Shown one piece after another: positions 46,184 to 54,321 of a DNA stretch of 64,000 bases (positions are counted from its first letter, which is position 1; the number at the start of each line of letters is the position of its first letter). Position numbers and translations under genes: made by a program. This DNA is from Sphingomonas sp. AP4-R1 (lineage in GTDB: Bacteria; Pseudomonadota; Alphaproteobacteria; Sphingomonadales; Sphingomonadaceae): assembly GCF_013113735.1 (NCBI RefSeq), contig NZ_CP053346.1:4850001-4914000 (forward strand). The letters are read 5' to 3'. The notes beneath the pieces are model-generated. The model ran no database searches. It saw only the letters and a list, made by a program, of their open reading frames with translations, and had not been told where the DNA came from.

Positions 46184-47176
46184 TTAATTTTGGCCGGATT
46201 CCGCGGACGCGACCAGATGGACACGGCCGTCGCTGCGAGGATCGGCCTTCAGCGGCAGGAGCGCGGTCGCGGCTGTCACGAAGCTCTTCGTGTCGCCGGT
46301 GTGGAACGACCCGCTGAAGCGATTGCCGGCATAACCGGCCGCATCGAGCGCGATCGGCGTGCGCGTATAGCGATTCACCTCGGCGACCGCGTCGGCGAGC
46401 GTCACCTTGTCGAGGATGATGCGCCCCCGCCGCCAAGCCGTATCGGCCGCGACATCGACGCGGTGAACCCGGGGCGCCGTCTTGCCTCGAAGCTCGAACT
46501 GCTCGCCCGACGTCAGGCGCGTCGGCTGGTGGGCGGCCGCGTCGGTCACCTCCACACTGCCCTCGACCAACGTCACCGCCGTCGCATCGCCCACGCGGCG
46601 CACCTCGAACCGCGTGCCGGTCGCACGCACTTTTGCCCCCTCCGCCTCGACGACGAACGGCCGGTCGGACGCATGCGCGACGACGAAGAACGCCTGTCCC
46701 CGCTCGAGCGAAATTCTCCGGAGGGAATGGCTGTAATGGACAGTCAGCCGCGTGTCGGTATCGAGCGTCACCTTCGAGCCATCCTCGAGCGTGATCATCT
46801 GCTGCTCACCCACCTGGGTCGCGTAGGCTTGGCTCCGGTCGGTCAGGAACAGAACCGACAGACCTCCGCCGCTTGCGATCAGCAGGCCGGCCACCGCCAG
46901 CGGCCAGCGCCAGGCTCGCCACCAGGGCAGCCCTGCCCTCCTGCCCCGGCCGAGCGCGGCCTCGGTCGCCGCCTGGATCGACGGACGATCGGCAGCCGCG
47001 CCCGCGGCCGACCAGACGCGCTCGACCGCGTCGAACGCCGCGCCATGCGTGCCGACCCGCCGCCATTCGAAGAATTGCTCGAGCGTCTCACGCGAGACGG
47101 GCACGCTCTTCAGGCGCGCGAACCACTCCGCCGCCTGGGCGCGTACCTCGTCGCCGTCGTCCACCGTTCCATCCAT
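46184..47176 (-). CDS. FecR-family transmembrane regulator
   Basis: 330 aa. Cytoplasmic N-terminal DUF4880-type segment (VRAQAAEWFARLKSVPVSRETLEQFFEWRR), one transmembrane helix (about 86-108, WPLAVAGLLIASGGGLSVLFL), a FecR domain (DTRLTVHYSHSLRRISLERGQAFFVVAH) and a C-terminal STN-like piece (LADAVAEVNRYTRTPIALD). It lies 15 bp after the FecI gene and 111 bp before the receptor. Transfers the ligand-bound receptor signal to the sigma factor. Confidence 0.9.
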   Translation of the reverse strand: MDGTVDDGDEVRAQAAEWFARLKSVPVSRETLEQFFEWRRVGTHGAAFDAVERVWSAAGAAADRPSIQAATEAALGRGRRAGLPWWRAWRWPLAVAGLLIASGGGLSVLFLTDRSQAYATQVGEQQMITLEDGSKVTLDTDTRLTVHYSHSLRRISLERGQAFFVVAHASDRPFVVEAEGAKVRATGTRFEVRRVGDATAVTLVEGSVEVTDAAAHQPTRLTSGEQFELRGKTAPRVHRVDVAADTAWRRGRIILDKVTLADAVAEVNRYTRTPIALDAAGYAGNRFSGSFHTGDTKSFVTAATALLPLKADPRSDGRVHLVASAESGQN

Positions 47177-47191
47177 CGAAATGGCGCCGCC

Positions 47192-47746
47192 CTAGTCCCG
47201 CAACCTGCGCACGCAGAAATCGAGCGCCCTGCTCATACGCCATTCGACGGTTTTAATCGACACGCCCAGATGATCGGCGATCGCCTGGTTCGTCATGTGC
47301 CGGAAACGACTAAGTACGAACACGTCGCGCATCTTTTCCGGCATCGCCAGCACTAGCCGCTCCATCTCGAGCGCCAAGTCCTGCTCCAGGAGTTCGGCGT
47401 TGGAGGGCGGCGGCGGAGAAGCCTGGATCGAGCGCGCATGCTCACTGCGCACCGCCTCGCGCCGACGGCGATCGCGGAACAGGTTCAGCGCGATCTGCGA
47501 CAGCAATGCGCGGGGACGATCAATCTGCCTGTCCGGTTGACGGGCGATCCGCAGATAGGCGTCCTGGACGATGTCGTCAGCATCGGCCGGCGAGATGCGT
47601 AGGCGTCTGGCGACGGCCGCGCGAAGCCAGTCGCCATGCTGGCGATACAGGTCGACGAGCGAGCTTCCGGAAAAGTCCAGGTCCACCGGCTCGGTGGAGA
47701 GGATGTGAGCTCGCGGCAAAGACGGTCTGTTCGTTCTCACCACCAA
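47192..47746 (-). CDS. FecI-type ECF sigma factor
   Basis: 184 aa. Region 2: RRLRISPADADDIVQDAYLRIARQ and ALLSQIALNLFRDRRRR; region 4: MPEKMRDVFVLSRFRHMTNQAIADHLGVSIKTVEWRMSRALDFCVRRL. The usual FecI family length. First gene of the minus-strand operon FecI-FecR-receptor-isopeptidase, so it probably drives its own operon on ligand binding. Whether it also activates the precursor operon cannot be told. Confidence 0.92.
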   Translation of the reverse strand: MVVRTNRPSLPRAHILSTEPVDLDFSGSSLVDLYRQHGDWLRAAVARRLRISPADADDIVQDAYLRIARQPDRQIDRPRALLSQIALNLFRDRRRREAVRSEHARSIQASPPPPSNAELLEQDLALEMERLVLAMPEKMRDVFVLSRFRHMTNQAIADHLGVSIKTVEWRMSRALDFCVRRLRD

Positions 47747-47847
47747 TTCCCTACAGCCTCGGATCGGCGAAATTGGACTGACCCTGATGACTGATTGACG
47801 AGTATACTCCGTGGAGAAATACTCATCAACAGCATCTGTTCTGGCGG

Positions 47848-48060
47848 ATGGACGTCCGTGAGATTTTGGCTTTCAATATGCGTACGCTGCGATCTGCTAG
47901 AGGCATGTCGCAAGAAGCCTTGGCCGATGCGGCAGAAATCGATCGGACATACGTAAGCTCGCTCGAGCGCTGCCAATATTCTGCAACCATCGACACGGCA
48001 CAGCGCATTGCGACCGCTCTAGGTGTCACTTTGGATACACTGTTGAGAATGCCCGAATAG
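47848..48060 (+). CDS. Small XRE-family HTH regulator
   Basis: 70 aa, made up almost entirely of one helix-turn-helix (REILAFNMRTLRSARGMSQEALADAAEIDRTYVSSLERCQYSATIDTAQRIATALGVTLDTLL). Single-domain XRE proteins of this size are often regulators of mobile or toxin-type genes. The start ATG follows gttctggcgg; no partner gene is adjacent. Confidence 0.85.
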   Translation: MDVREILAFNMRTLRSARGMSQEALADAAEIDRTYVSSLERCQYSATIDTAQRIATALGVTLDTLLRMPE

Positions 48061-48231
48061 TTGCCGATCACGCTATTGACGCCTCGCGCTAACGCGCGAT
48101 CGCGCTCTATGGCTCGGCGCGCCTCGCCACCGAGCCCCTTGCGGGTCTCGGCCTTCGGTTACGATCGCTGGCGCTCTTGCCAAGCTTGCAGCGGATTTTG
48201 CTCTTGTCTTCGGATCGCGCTAGATTGGATC

Positions 48232-49050
48232 ATGGCAAACGCAGGCTGGATGGGCAGGGTTTTGCTGGCGAGCCTGATGACCGCTCCCGGTGCTGCCGTC
48301 GGCCAGAAACCGGATGTCTACATTCTGGCAGGCCAGTCGAACATGTCCGGTCGTGGCCTGCTCGCGGATCTAAGACCAGACGAAAAGGTCGTCGACCCCG
48401 GCATCATGCTTTACGGCAACGATGGGCGCTGGCGCCCTGCCCTCGATCCACTCGACGATGCGACGGGCCAGGTCGACGAGGTTTCGTCTGATAATGCCCT
48501 CCCGGCAGTCGGCCCAGGTCTTACCTTTGCCCGAACGCTCCGGCGCCAGCAGCGCCGTCCGATTACGCTTGTCCCCTGCGCGAAAGGGGGAAGTTCGATC
48601 TCGCGCTGGAAGCCGGACGAAAGCCGGTCGAGCCTGTTCGGATCATGCATCGCGCGCGTCAAAGAAGCCGGCGGACGTCTTGCAGGAATCTTATGGTATC
48701 AGGGCGAAAGCGATGCGGAGACACCTTCGGCGGAAGCCGAGCAATGGCCGCGTCGCTTCAGCGAGATGGTCGCGGCATTCAGAGACAGGTTGAGCGCCCC
48801 TCGTCTGCCGATCCTTTTCGTTCGGATCGGCGACCGCCCTGACAACAAAGGCGATTTTGCCAAGTTTCCGAGCTGGACGCTGATCCAGTCGCTGCAGTCG
48901 AACGTGCATCTGCGGTGCGTGTTCATGGTTGATGCTGGAGGCCTGCCTCGCAAGGAGGACCGACTTCATCTGACGACCGGAGCCCAGCGCATATTGGGGG
49001 AGCGGTTGGAAGTGGTAACCATTGCTGCTCGCCAGCAGAATTGTCAGTGA
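48232..49050 (+). CDS. Secreted SASA-family carbohydrate esterase
   Basis: 272 aa from the ATG at 48232, giving a signal peptide (MGRVLLASLMTAPGAAVGQ). The SGNH-like block ILAGQSNMSGRG holds the nucleophile Ser; LVPCAKGGSSISRW and ILWYQGESDA supply the oxyanion Gly and Asn/Gln positions; DRLHLTT near the end supplies the Asp-x-x-His pair. This is the sialate O-acetylesterase (SASA) domain, used on acetylated sugars of plant polysaccharides in environmental bacteria. About 340 bases without a gene follow. Confidence 0.85.
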   Translation: MANAGWMGRVLLASLMTAPGAAVGQKPDVYILAGQSNMSGRGLLADLRPDEKVVDPGIMLYGNDGRWRPALDPLDDATGQVDEVSSDNALPAVGPGLTFARTLRRQQRRPITLVPCAKGGSSISRWKPDESRSSLFGSCIARVKEAGGRLAGILWYQGESDAETPSAEAEQWPRRFSEMVAAFRDRLSAPRLPILFVRIGDRPDNKGDFAKFPSWTLIQSLQSNVHLRCVFMVDAGGLPRKEDRLHLTTGAQRILGERLEVVTIAARQQNCQ

Positions 49051-49391
49051 CGATGTGAAACAAGCATCGGCTTGGCCTTCCGACTAGGCACCGGGCGTCA
49101 GATCGCGGTCGGAAGCTGAGATGCCCCTCAGACTCGGAAGCAGACATTGTCGCTCAACCTGCTCCGACATTCGTCTGCAGTTTTTAGGATCGCGCTGCTC
49201 TTCTCCGTCTATCAGACTACTTGTTTCAGACCCAATTGCGGGCTCTCAGTCCTTCTCTATCCTTTCCCGGCGGGAGACGTTCGCCCAAGGCGCACTATTC
49301 TTCACTTTGCGGCACGGGCACAGCGAAACAAACATTCATTACGCCTCCGGCCTTAACCGATCTGAAAGCTTCAGAACGTCACACTTGTAAT

Positions 49392-49643
49392 ATGGCTCAG
49401 GACAATGCTGCCGAACGCGACTATCGCGCTGCTCATCGACACGCCTGCGAAGCGCTGGCGGGGTGCCCGTATAGTAAGACTGGCGAGCACCTTCACCACG
49501 TGCTGCGGCGAGGATCGGTGAATCGTCGAAAGCACGGCGGCTTTCAAATGCTCTGCCAGAAGTGTCACGCCGCTGCACATCAGTACGCAACAAGCCACCG
49601 CTTCCCGCGCAACCACCCGCTGAACCTCCCCCATTACGGCTGA
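49392..49643 (+). CDS. Small Cys/His-rich protein, HNH-like
   Basis: 83 aa. The sequence GCPYSKTGEHLHHVLRRGSVNRRKHGGFQMLCQKCHAAAH has a C...H-H-x-x...C-x2-C-x4-H array as in compact HNH or zinc-ribbon nucleases (the typical E-H-H ... C-x2-C-H-x-x-x-H ending). The start ATG lies after ttgtaat without a clear RBS. The product may be a small HNH endonuclease, but the flanking Asn of the HNH core cannot be pinned with certainty. Confidence 0.5.
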   Translation: MAQDNAAERDYRAAHRHACEALAGCPYSKTGEHLHHVLRRGSVNRRKHGGFQMLCQKCHAAAHQYATSHRFPRNHPLNLPHYG

Positions 49644-49946
49644 CAGAATTTACCAGCTAACGAGCAGACGATACTAGGCGATCGAATTTGACCCAATAGC
49701 GGACATTGGAGATGCTTCCCCCCGTTTCCGGACATCGGACCTTTGTTCATCATGCCCGAACGGCGAACAGCCTCCCCACGTTCGCACTTCTCCCAGATGG
49801 ATCGTCCCTAGCAGTTGCCATACCCTTGACGTCATCAGCTTGACGCGACTGGCTGTCATCTAGCTTTAGTTTAGATCTTGACCGAACAGTACCCCTTTAG
49901 GAAACCGGGCGCTGCGCGTCACTTAGCGAGAAGGTCATTGGCGGTA
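49644..49946. other. Intergenic stretch
   Basis: About 300 bases with no gene seen. Around 49,690-49,740 are the words gacccaatagcggacattgg and ccggacatcggacc, similar to degenerate sequence near 28,640; they may derive from a dispersed repeat. Confidence 0.35.
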
Positions 49947-50672
49947 ATGGTTCGGAACGCTGCTATAGGATGCCTCTCTCTTTTAATATTGGCCGACCCG
50001 GTTCCGGCACAACGCTATGTGGCCCAGTCCGCGCGCATCCTCGAATTCCACGAAGGTTCCGGACCGCGGCCGATCAGAGGGAGCTCGACACTCGTTGGAC
50101 TGATTACGGGGACCTTGTCGGCTCCGGTAGGCGAACCAATTCTTTATGTGCACGGATTGACTGCGCGAGACAAAGTTGTCTGCTTGTCGATCGATAGGTT
50201 GAATGGCGCCTACTGGGCAACCGCCGTCGCGGCTGTAGATGCTAGGAAGGCGGACGAGCCACTGCGGATCGACTTGCGTTCGCGGACGCAAGGCTTCCGC
50301 GCGGTCGCGGGATTGCCAGCCGCGGCTGTGAGCGTACTCGCTCGGGCGGGAACGAGCATGCAAAACTGCCGCGATGGTGACATGCTTCCCACATCGTGGC
50401 GCTCGCCCACACGTATCCCGTTAACCGCTCTCATTTTGAACCCGGACGCCGCTGCCGAGGTTATCGCTCCCACGCGAGCTCCATGTCGAGCCATCGATCG
50501 CGATGCCGCCATCTCGGAACAGCGGACGACGTTCGATACGGCCTGTCCCCTGTATTCACCTGGCTGCCGGGAACAGGCGAGCGTCACTATAATCCGTGAA
50601 GAGTATGACGGTTCGCGCCTCAGGCCAGTCGTGGCAACTATCCGGGGGATCTGCGCGGCGGGTCGCCGGTGA
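49947..50672 (+). CDS. Exported protein of unknown function, operon gene 1
   Basis: 241 aa from the ATG at 49947, which makes MVRNAAIGCLSLLILADPVPAQ a good signal peptide; a TTG 69 bases upstream would be longer. The mature part has a 90-residue beta-rich region (GEPILYVHGLTARDKVVCLSIDRLNGAYWATAVAAV) and four Cys near the end (RAPCRAID, FDTACPLYSPGCREQ, GICAAG), suggestive of disulphides outside the cytoplasm. It shares GTGA with the next gene. No family recognised. Confidence 0.65.
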   Translation: MVRNAAIGCLSLLILADPVPAQRYVAQSARILEFHEGSGPRPIRGSSTLVGLITGTLSAPVGEPILYVHGLTARDKVVCLSIDRLNGAYWATAVAAVDARKADEPLRIDLRSRTQGFRAVAGLPAAAVSVLARAGTSMQNCRDGDMLPTSWRSPTRIPLTALILNPDAAAEVIAPTRAPCRAIDRDAAISEQRTTFDTACPLYSPGCREQASVTIIREEYDGSRLRPVVATIRGICAAGRR

Positions 50673-51784
50673 GCTGGGTCGGCGGACTTGCTCTCGCGTT
50701 GGCGGCTCTGGTCGTGTTTCTCGCACTTAGTCGCGAGTCGCGCTTATCGTACCATCTCCGAGGTCTAGACCCAGTCGTGTGGTTCAGAGGCGAAGCGCTG
50801 GTGGTTGCCTTTATCCTGTTGATCGTTGGGATGGTGGCGCTGAGCGGCCAGTCAGCTTCTATGAGCCTTTCCGCCCGAAGCGAAACGCTGAAAGTGACGA
50901 TCAGGCCGGAGGATCGCGCGCCTCGCTGGGGCCAGCCCTCATCTATGAAGGCGTTCGGATGGTCACTGCCGGAGTGCGAGGATCGCGTTCTAACGTTCGC
51001 ATCCAATCGATCCGCTGACATCCCCGCGACCATCTACGGAATTCTGACGAAAGCGCCGTCAGAAGATCAGCCCGACTCCGTTGTTGCTGCCTCTGACGAC
51101 GCAACAAAAGCGGTTGGGGAAAAGGTACTGCCAAGGCGTCCATCGACGCCCGTGCCTCCGCCTTCGACACCTGCGGAGCCTAAGCTAGATAGCGGCATCC
51201 GTGTTGTACTCGACCCACGCGCGAATAGCGATGTGCTTATCAGTTGTCCGGGACATGATAAGCCAACGGGAGCTAGCGGTAAGCTGGCAATCGAATATCG
51301 CGGGGGGGCGCGCAACAGGGCGCCAACCCTCTCTCTCAACGGACTGTTCGTAGTCGGCGGCAGCGTTTCAGATGGCGATCCCAATCAGCCCGCGTCCGCT
51401 ACGCCACTTCTGCTGTCAGGCAACGTCGCCATTGAGGCGCGTTCTTGGCCATGGAGGTCGGGACGTGCCCGATCGGAGGTCCCGTTGGCGCTCGGGGATC
51501 TCGTCCACTTCGAATCCCGTGAAGGGGAGCCGGCCGCAACGGGCATCGTGCGCGCGGACGATGGAGCGCTTGAAGTGATCGCCTATACTGAGGCTAGCCT
51601 CGTTAAGATCGATAGACGCGGAGTATCTGACGCCATAGCAGTTGGCTACGCTCCGAGCTTCTGGGTGCGGGTGCAAGCGATGAGCGAATGGGCGCTCGTT
51701 GTGGCGATCGGCGGCCTGCTTCTCTATCTCGCGGGTGCCTTAGAGCGCCTATCGTCCCACCTCCGTCAGAACGGGCGGAAATGA
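50669..51784 (+). CDS. Membrane protein of unknown function, operon gene 2
   Basis: 371 aa starting at GTG inside the preceding stop (GTGA). Transmembrane segments about 4-21 and 43-58 frame the N-terminus and a third (EWALVVAIGGLLLYLAGAL, about 343-361) closes the protein; the large middle is extracytoplasmic, with a Pro-rich linker (LPRRPSTPVPPPSTPAEP). Its end overlaps the next gene (ATGA). The three products are thus made together at the envelope. No known domain. Confidence 0.65.
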   Translation: MSWVGGLALALAALVVFLALSRESRLSYHLRGLDPVVWFRGEALVVAFILLIVGMVALSGQSASMSLSARSETLKVTIRPEDRAPRWGQPSSMKAFGWSLPECEDRVLTFASNRSADIPATIYGILTKAPSEDQPDSVVAASDDATKAVGEKVLPRRPSTPVPPPSTPAEPKLDSGIRVVLDPRANSDVLISCPGHDKPTGASGKLAIEYRGGARNRAPTLSLNGLFVVGGSVSDGDPNQPASATPLLLSGNVAIEARSWPWRSGRARSEVPLALGDLVHFESREGEPAATGIVRADDGALEVIAYTEASLVKIDRRGVSDAIAVGYAPSFWVRVQAMSEWALVVAIGGLLLYLAGALERLSSHLRQNGRK

Positions 51785-53100
51785 GAATAATTCGCCTTTC
51801 GATCTCAGGCTTCGCGGCTCTGCTCCCGTTAGCCGCCGCTGCGCAAGACGGCTCCCCGGCAACGGCATACATCCAAGCAGACACAGGATCGCAGATCGGC
51901 CAAGGATTTTTTCTTAATGGTGCGCGGGGCTGTGTCCTAGTGACGGCAGGCCACGTCGCGGAGGGCACGGATCGCGTGCACTGGTGGTCCGAGGGAGTTT
52001 CAGGAACTGGACACATCGCGGTGTCGTCCGTGGACAAGGCCGCGAACCTCGACATTGGCATCATCGACGAGATCGCTCCGGCCCCGGCGCGCTGTCCGAC
52101 GCATGAGGGGCTCACGCGCATCGGGCCGGCCATCTCTCAGCGTGGAACCGAAATATTCAAGGTTTCGCCGACCGGACGACGGCTTCGGATCGAGGTGTCA
52201 ATCGTCGATGACATGCCAGATTTAATCGTACGCCCAATCTTCGCCGACGAAGAGATCAAGTCTGGAACAAGCGGCGCGCCTGTCCGCGTCGCCGGCGTTG
52301 TAGTTGGCATGGTGCAGAGCGTAGACAACAAGGGCGCTAATCCCATGGTGCAGGTGCAGCGGCTCGACAGAGTTCCGCAAGTCGTGGCAGCTTGGCTTAC
52401 GGAACCGGTTGCACGTGCGGTTGTCGTACGCAAACCATTCGACGAAGCGCAGCTTCCACACAACATACTCGCCGTAGTTCGATCAGCTCGTGACATGCGC
52501 CAGCACGCCGAGCGCAACGCGAAGGAAGCCCGTAGGATCGAAGAGGAGGCCGATAAGGCCGCCGCCATTGCGAGCGGGGCAGGCCCGAGCGGAAATCCCT
52601 ATCGCACTTTCGTCGCCGACAATGAAATGCTCGAATACTCTGGCCTGATAAAGACTTTGGCGAATGATGGCGCTCGAGCATCTAGTTACGGTATAAGCAA
52701 AACAGTAAAAGGTGACAACTTAGGACGCCAAGTAAAATGCATATATTCATTTCTCAAGGAAGGGAGCTGCGACGGACTCGGAGTCGTGATATTCGAGGAC
52801 AAGAGCAGTTTGGCTCGATGGGAGGGCGAGATCTGTCCCAATCGGGTACTTTGCGGCCCCGGCATTCTCCATTATAAAGATGGCGCCGTCTGGTACTACG
52901 ACCCCACAAAACCTGGCCCTGGGGTAGTCGAGCAACAGGATCCCGGCGACCGGAGTGCGGTGCGTTTCGAAGGGGTAATCGACGGCACTTGGGAGGGCCT
53001 CGGTGTTCTATGGAATGTGAGCGACGGGTCGGTTAACCGCTTCGGTCTTTGGAAAGCCGGTAAACCACAAACCACGACTACTTCAACCCAACCGCGCTGA
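51781..53100 (+). CDS. Secreted trypsin-like protease with MORN-like C-terminus
   Basis: 439 aa from the ATG at 51781 (ATGA overlap). Signal peptide MRIIRLSISGFAALLPLAAAAQ. The protease triad is visible: His58 in VLVTAGHVAEG, Asp91 in AANLDIGII, Ser164 in KSGTSGAPV. A charged coiled coil (about 230-265, RQHAERNAKEARRIEEEADKAAAIA) leads to repeats RWEGEICPNRVLCGPGILHYKDG and RFEGVIDGTWEGLGVLWN, close to MORN repeats (a G-x-G turn after an F/W-E-G strand). Third gene of the operon; a proteolytic envelope switch is a fair guess. Confidence 0.78.
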   Translation: MRIIRLSISGFAALLPLAAAAQDGSPATAYIQADTGSQIGQGFFLNGARGCVLVTAGHVAEGTDRVHWWSEGVSGTGHIAVSSVDKAANLDIGIIDEIAPAPARCPTHEGLTRIGPAISQRGTEIFKVSPTGRRLRIEVSIVDDMPDLIVRPIFADEEIKSGTSGAPVRVAGVVVGMVQSVDNKGANPMVQVQRLDRVPQVVAAWLTEPVARAVVVRKPFDEAQLPHNILAVVRSARDMRQHAERNAKEARRIEEEADKAAAIASGAGPSGNPYRTFVADNEMLEYSGLIKTLANDGARASSYGISKTVKGDNLGRQVKCIYSFLKEGSCDGLGVVIFEDKSSLARWEGEICPNRVLCGPGILHYKDGAVWYYDPTKPGPGVVEQQDPGDRSAVRFEGVIDGTWEGLGVLWNVSDGSVNRFGLWKAGKPQTTTTSTQPR

Positions 53101-53343
53101 ACACTGCATGCACCGATGCTGCTTCGCCCTGGGAGTGCCACGATCAAAGTGAAGCATATAGCAGGCGCTACATAATAAATGCCAGAAGACCCAAGAGCCG
53201 ACGTTCCCAAGCAAACTCGCACTCTCCAAAATCAGACACTTGTTCATATGCCGGCATCTCGACGCCCGCATTTTCCTGTATCTGCATCAACGACGGCGTC
53301 TGCTGTGACCGCCTGTAGGCGGGGTGAGATTCCAGAATATCTG

Positions 53344-54279
53344 TCAAGCTGAACGAGAAAATCCTGCGACATCTACAATTACTGATCGAAACCAGGCGTG
53401 CGCGGCATTGCCCCGATTGCGACCATGCCAGACCATCCCGATCCCGATCGGCGCCTCGTCCGTCACCGGCGAGAGGATGCAGATCTCGTTTCGCTCCACG
53501 CCGTGCTCGGCTATCCGGCGAGGAATGCAGGCGACCATGTCCGTCCGCGCGACGATCGCAGTGGCCGTGCGGGAATCGTAGACGATCGCCTGCGGGTGTG
53601 GCGCGGCATGGGAGAAGGTCGCTTCCGACGTGTCGATCAGCAGGTTGACGTCCGCCAATTCCCGCTTGAGGGCTGCGAACGGATAGCGGGACGCCAGTTG
53701 CACCTGGGGCTGGCTCATCAGTTCGGCGGCATCGATCGGCCGGCCCGAGAGCTTGTTGCCCGCCGCCGCGATCCAGACCATCTCCTCCGCGAAGAGTGGA
53801 TCCACCACAAACCGCGACGGCATCGGCGCCGTGCCGGACAGCACGACGTCGACGATCCCCTGATCCAGCATCTCGCCCCCGTCATCAACGAGCGGCACGA
53901 TCCGGACGGTCAGGTTCGGCGCCTCGTCCCGGATACGCGCCAGCAAAGGCGGAACGAGCAGCAGACAGAAGTAGGCGCCCGCCGCGATCGCGAACGAATG
54001 CGACGCCGTGGCCGGTGCGAAATCCGGTGGCGCCAGCGTGTCGTGAAGCTGGCGCAGGCTGGTCCTGATCCCTGGGGCGATCTGCTCCGCCCGCGCCGAA
54101 GGCTGAAGACCGCGCGGTCCGCGTACGAACAGCTGATCGTCCAGCATCCGCCGCAGCCGCCCGAGCGCGTGACTGACTGCGGACTGCGTGAGCCCCAGCC
54201 GATCCGCGACGCGGGTAACGCTCCGCAATTCCATCAGCGCATCGAAGATCTTCAGGAGGTTCAGGTCCAGCTCGGGCAT
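53344..54279 (-). CDS. LysR-family regulator of the efflux operon
   Basis: 311 aa. Typical N-terminal winged HTH (LNLLKIFDALMELRSVTRVADRLGLTQSAVSHALGRLRRMLDDQLFVRGPRGLQPSARA) and two-lobed effector domain (FAIAAGAYFCLLLVPPLLARIRDEAPNLTVRIVP). Divergent from the emrAB-type operon, with a palindrome in the 42-base gap, so it almost surely controls that operon and itself. Confidence 0.92.
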   Translation of the reverse strand: MPELDLNLLKIFDALMELRSVTRVADRLGLTQSAVSHALGRLRRMLDDQLFVRGPRGLQPSARAEQIAPGIRTSLRQLHDTLAPPDFAPATASHSFAIAAGAYFCLLLVPPLLARIRDEAPNLTVRIVPLVDDGGEMLDQGIVDVVLSGTAPMPSRFVVDPLFAEEMVWIAAAGNKLSGRPIDAAELMSQPQVQLASRYPFAALKRELADVNLLIDTSEATFSHAAPHPQAIVYDSRTATAIVARTDMVACIPRRIAEHGVERNEICILSPVTDEAPIGIGMVWHGRNRGNAAHAWFRSVIVDVAGFSRSA

Positions 54280-54290
54280 GAATATCCTTC

Positions 54291-54317
54291 ATAATGATGC
54301 TGACGAGTGATCATTAT
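54291..54317. promoter_or_regulatory. LysR operator palindrome
   Basis: ATAATGAT - 11 bases - ATCATTAT, perfect 8-bp arms containing the T-N11-A dyad expected for LysR-type proteins, located in the divergent gap between the regulator and the efflux genes. Confidence 0.75.
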
Positions 54318-54321
54318 ATTT

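Noticed and set aside
48061..48231. N-terminal extension of the SASA esterase
   Set aside because: It would bury the signal peptide; the ATG at 48232 gives a proper export signal.
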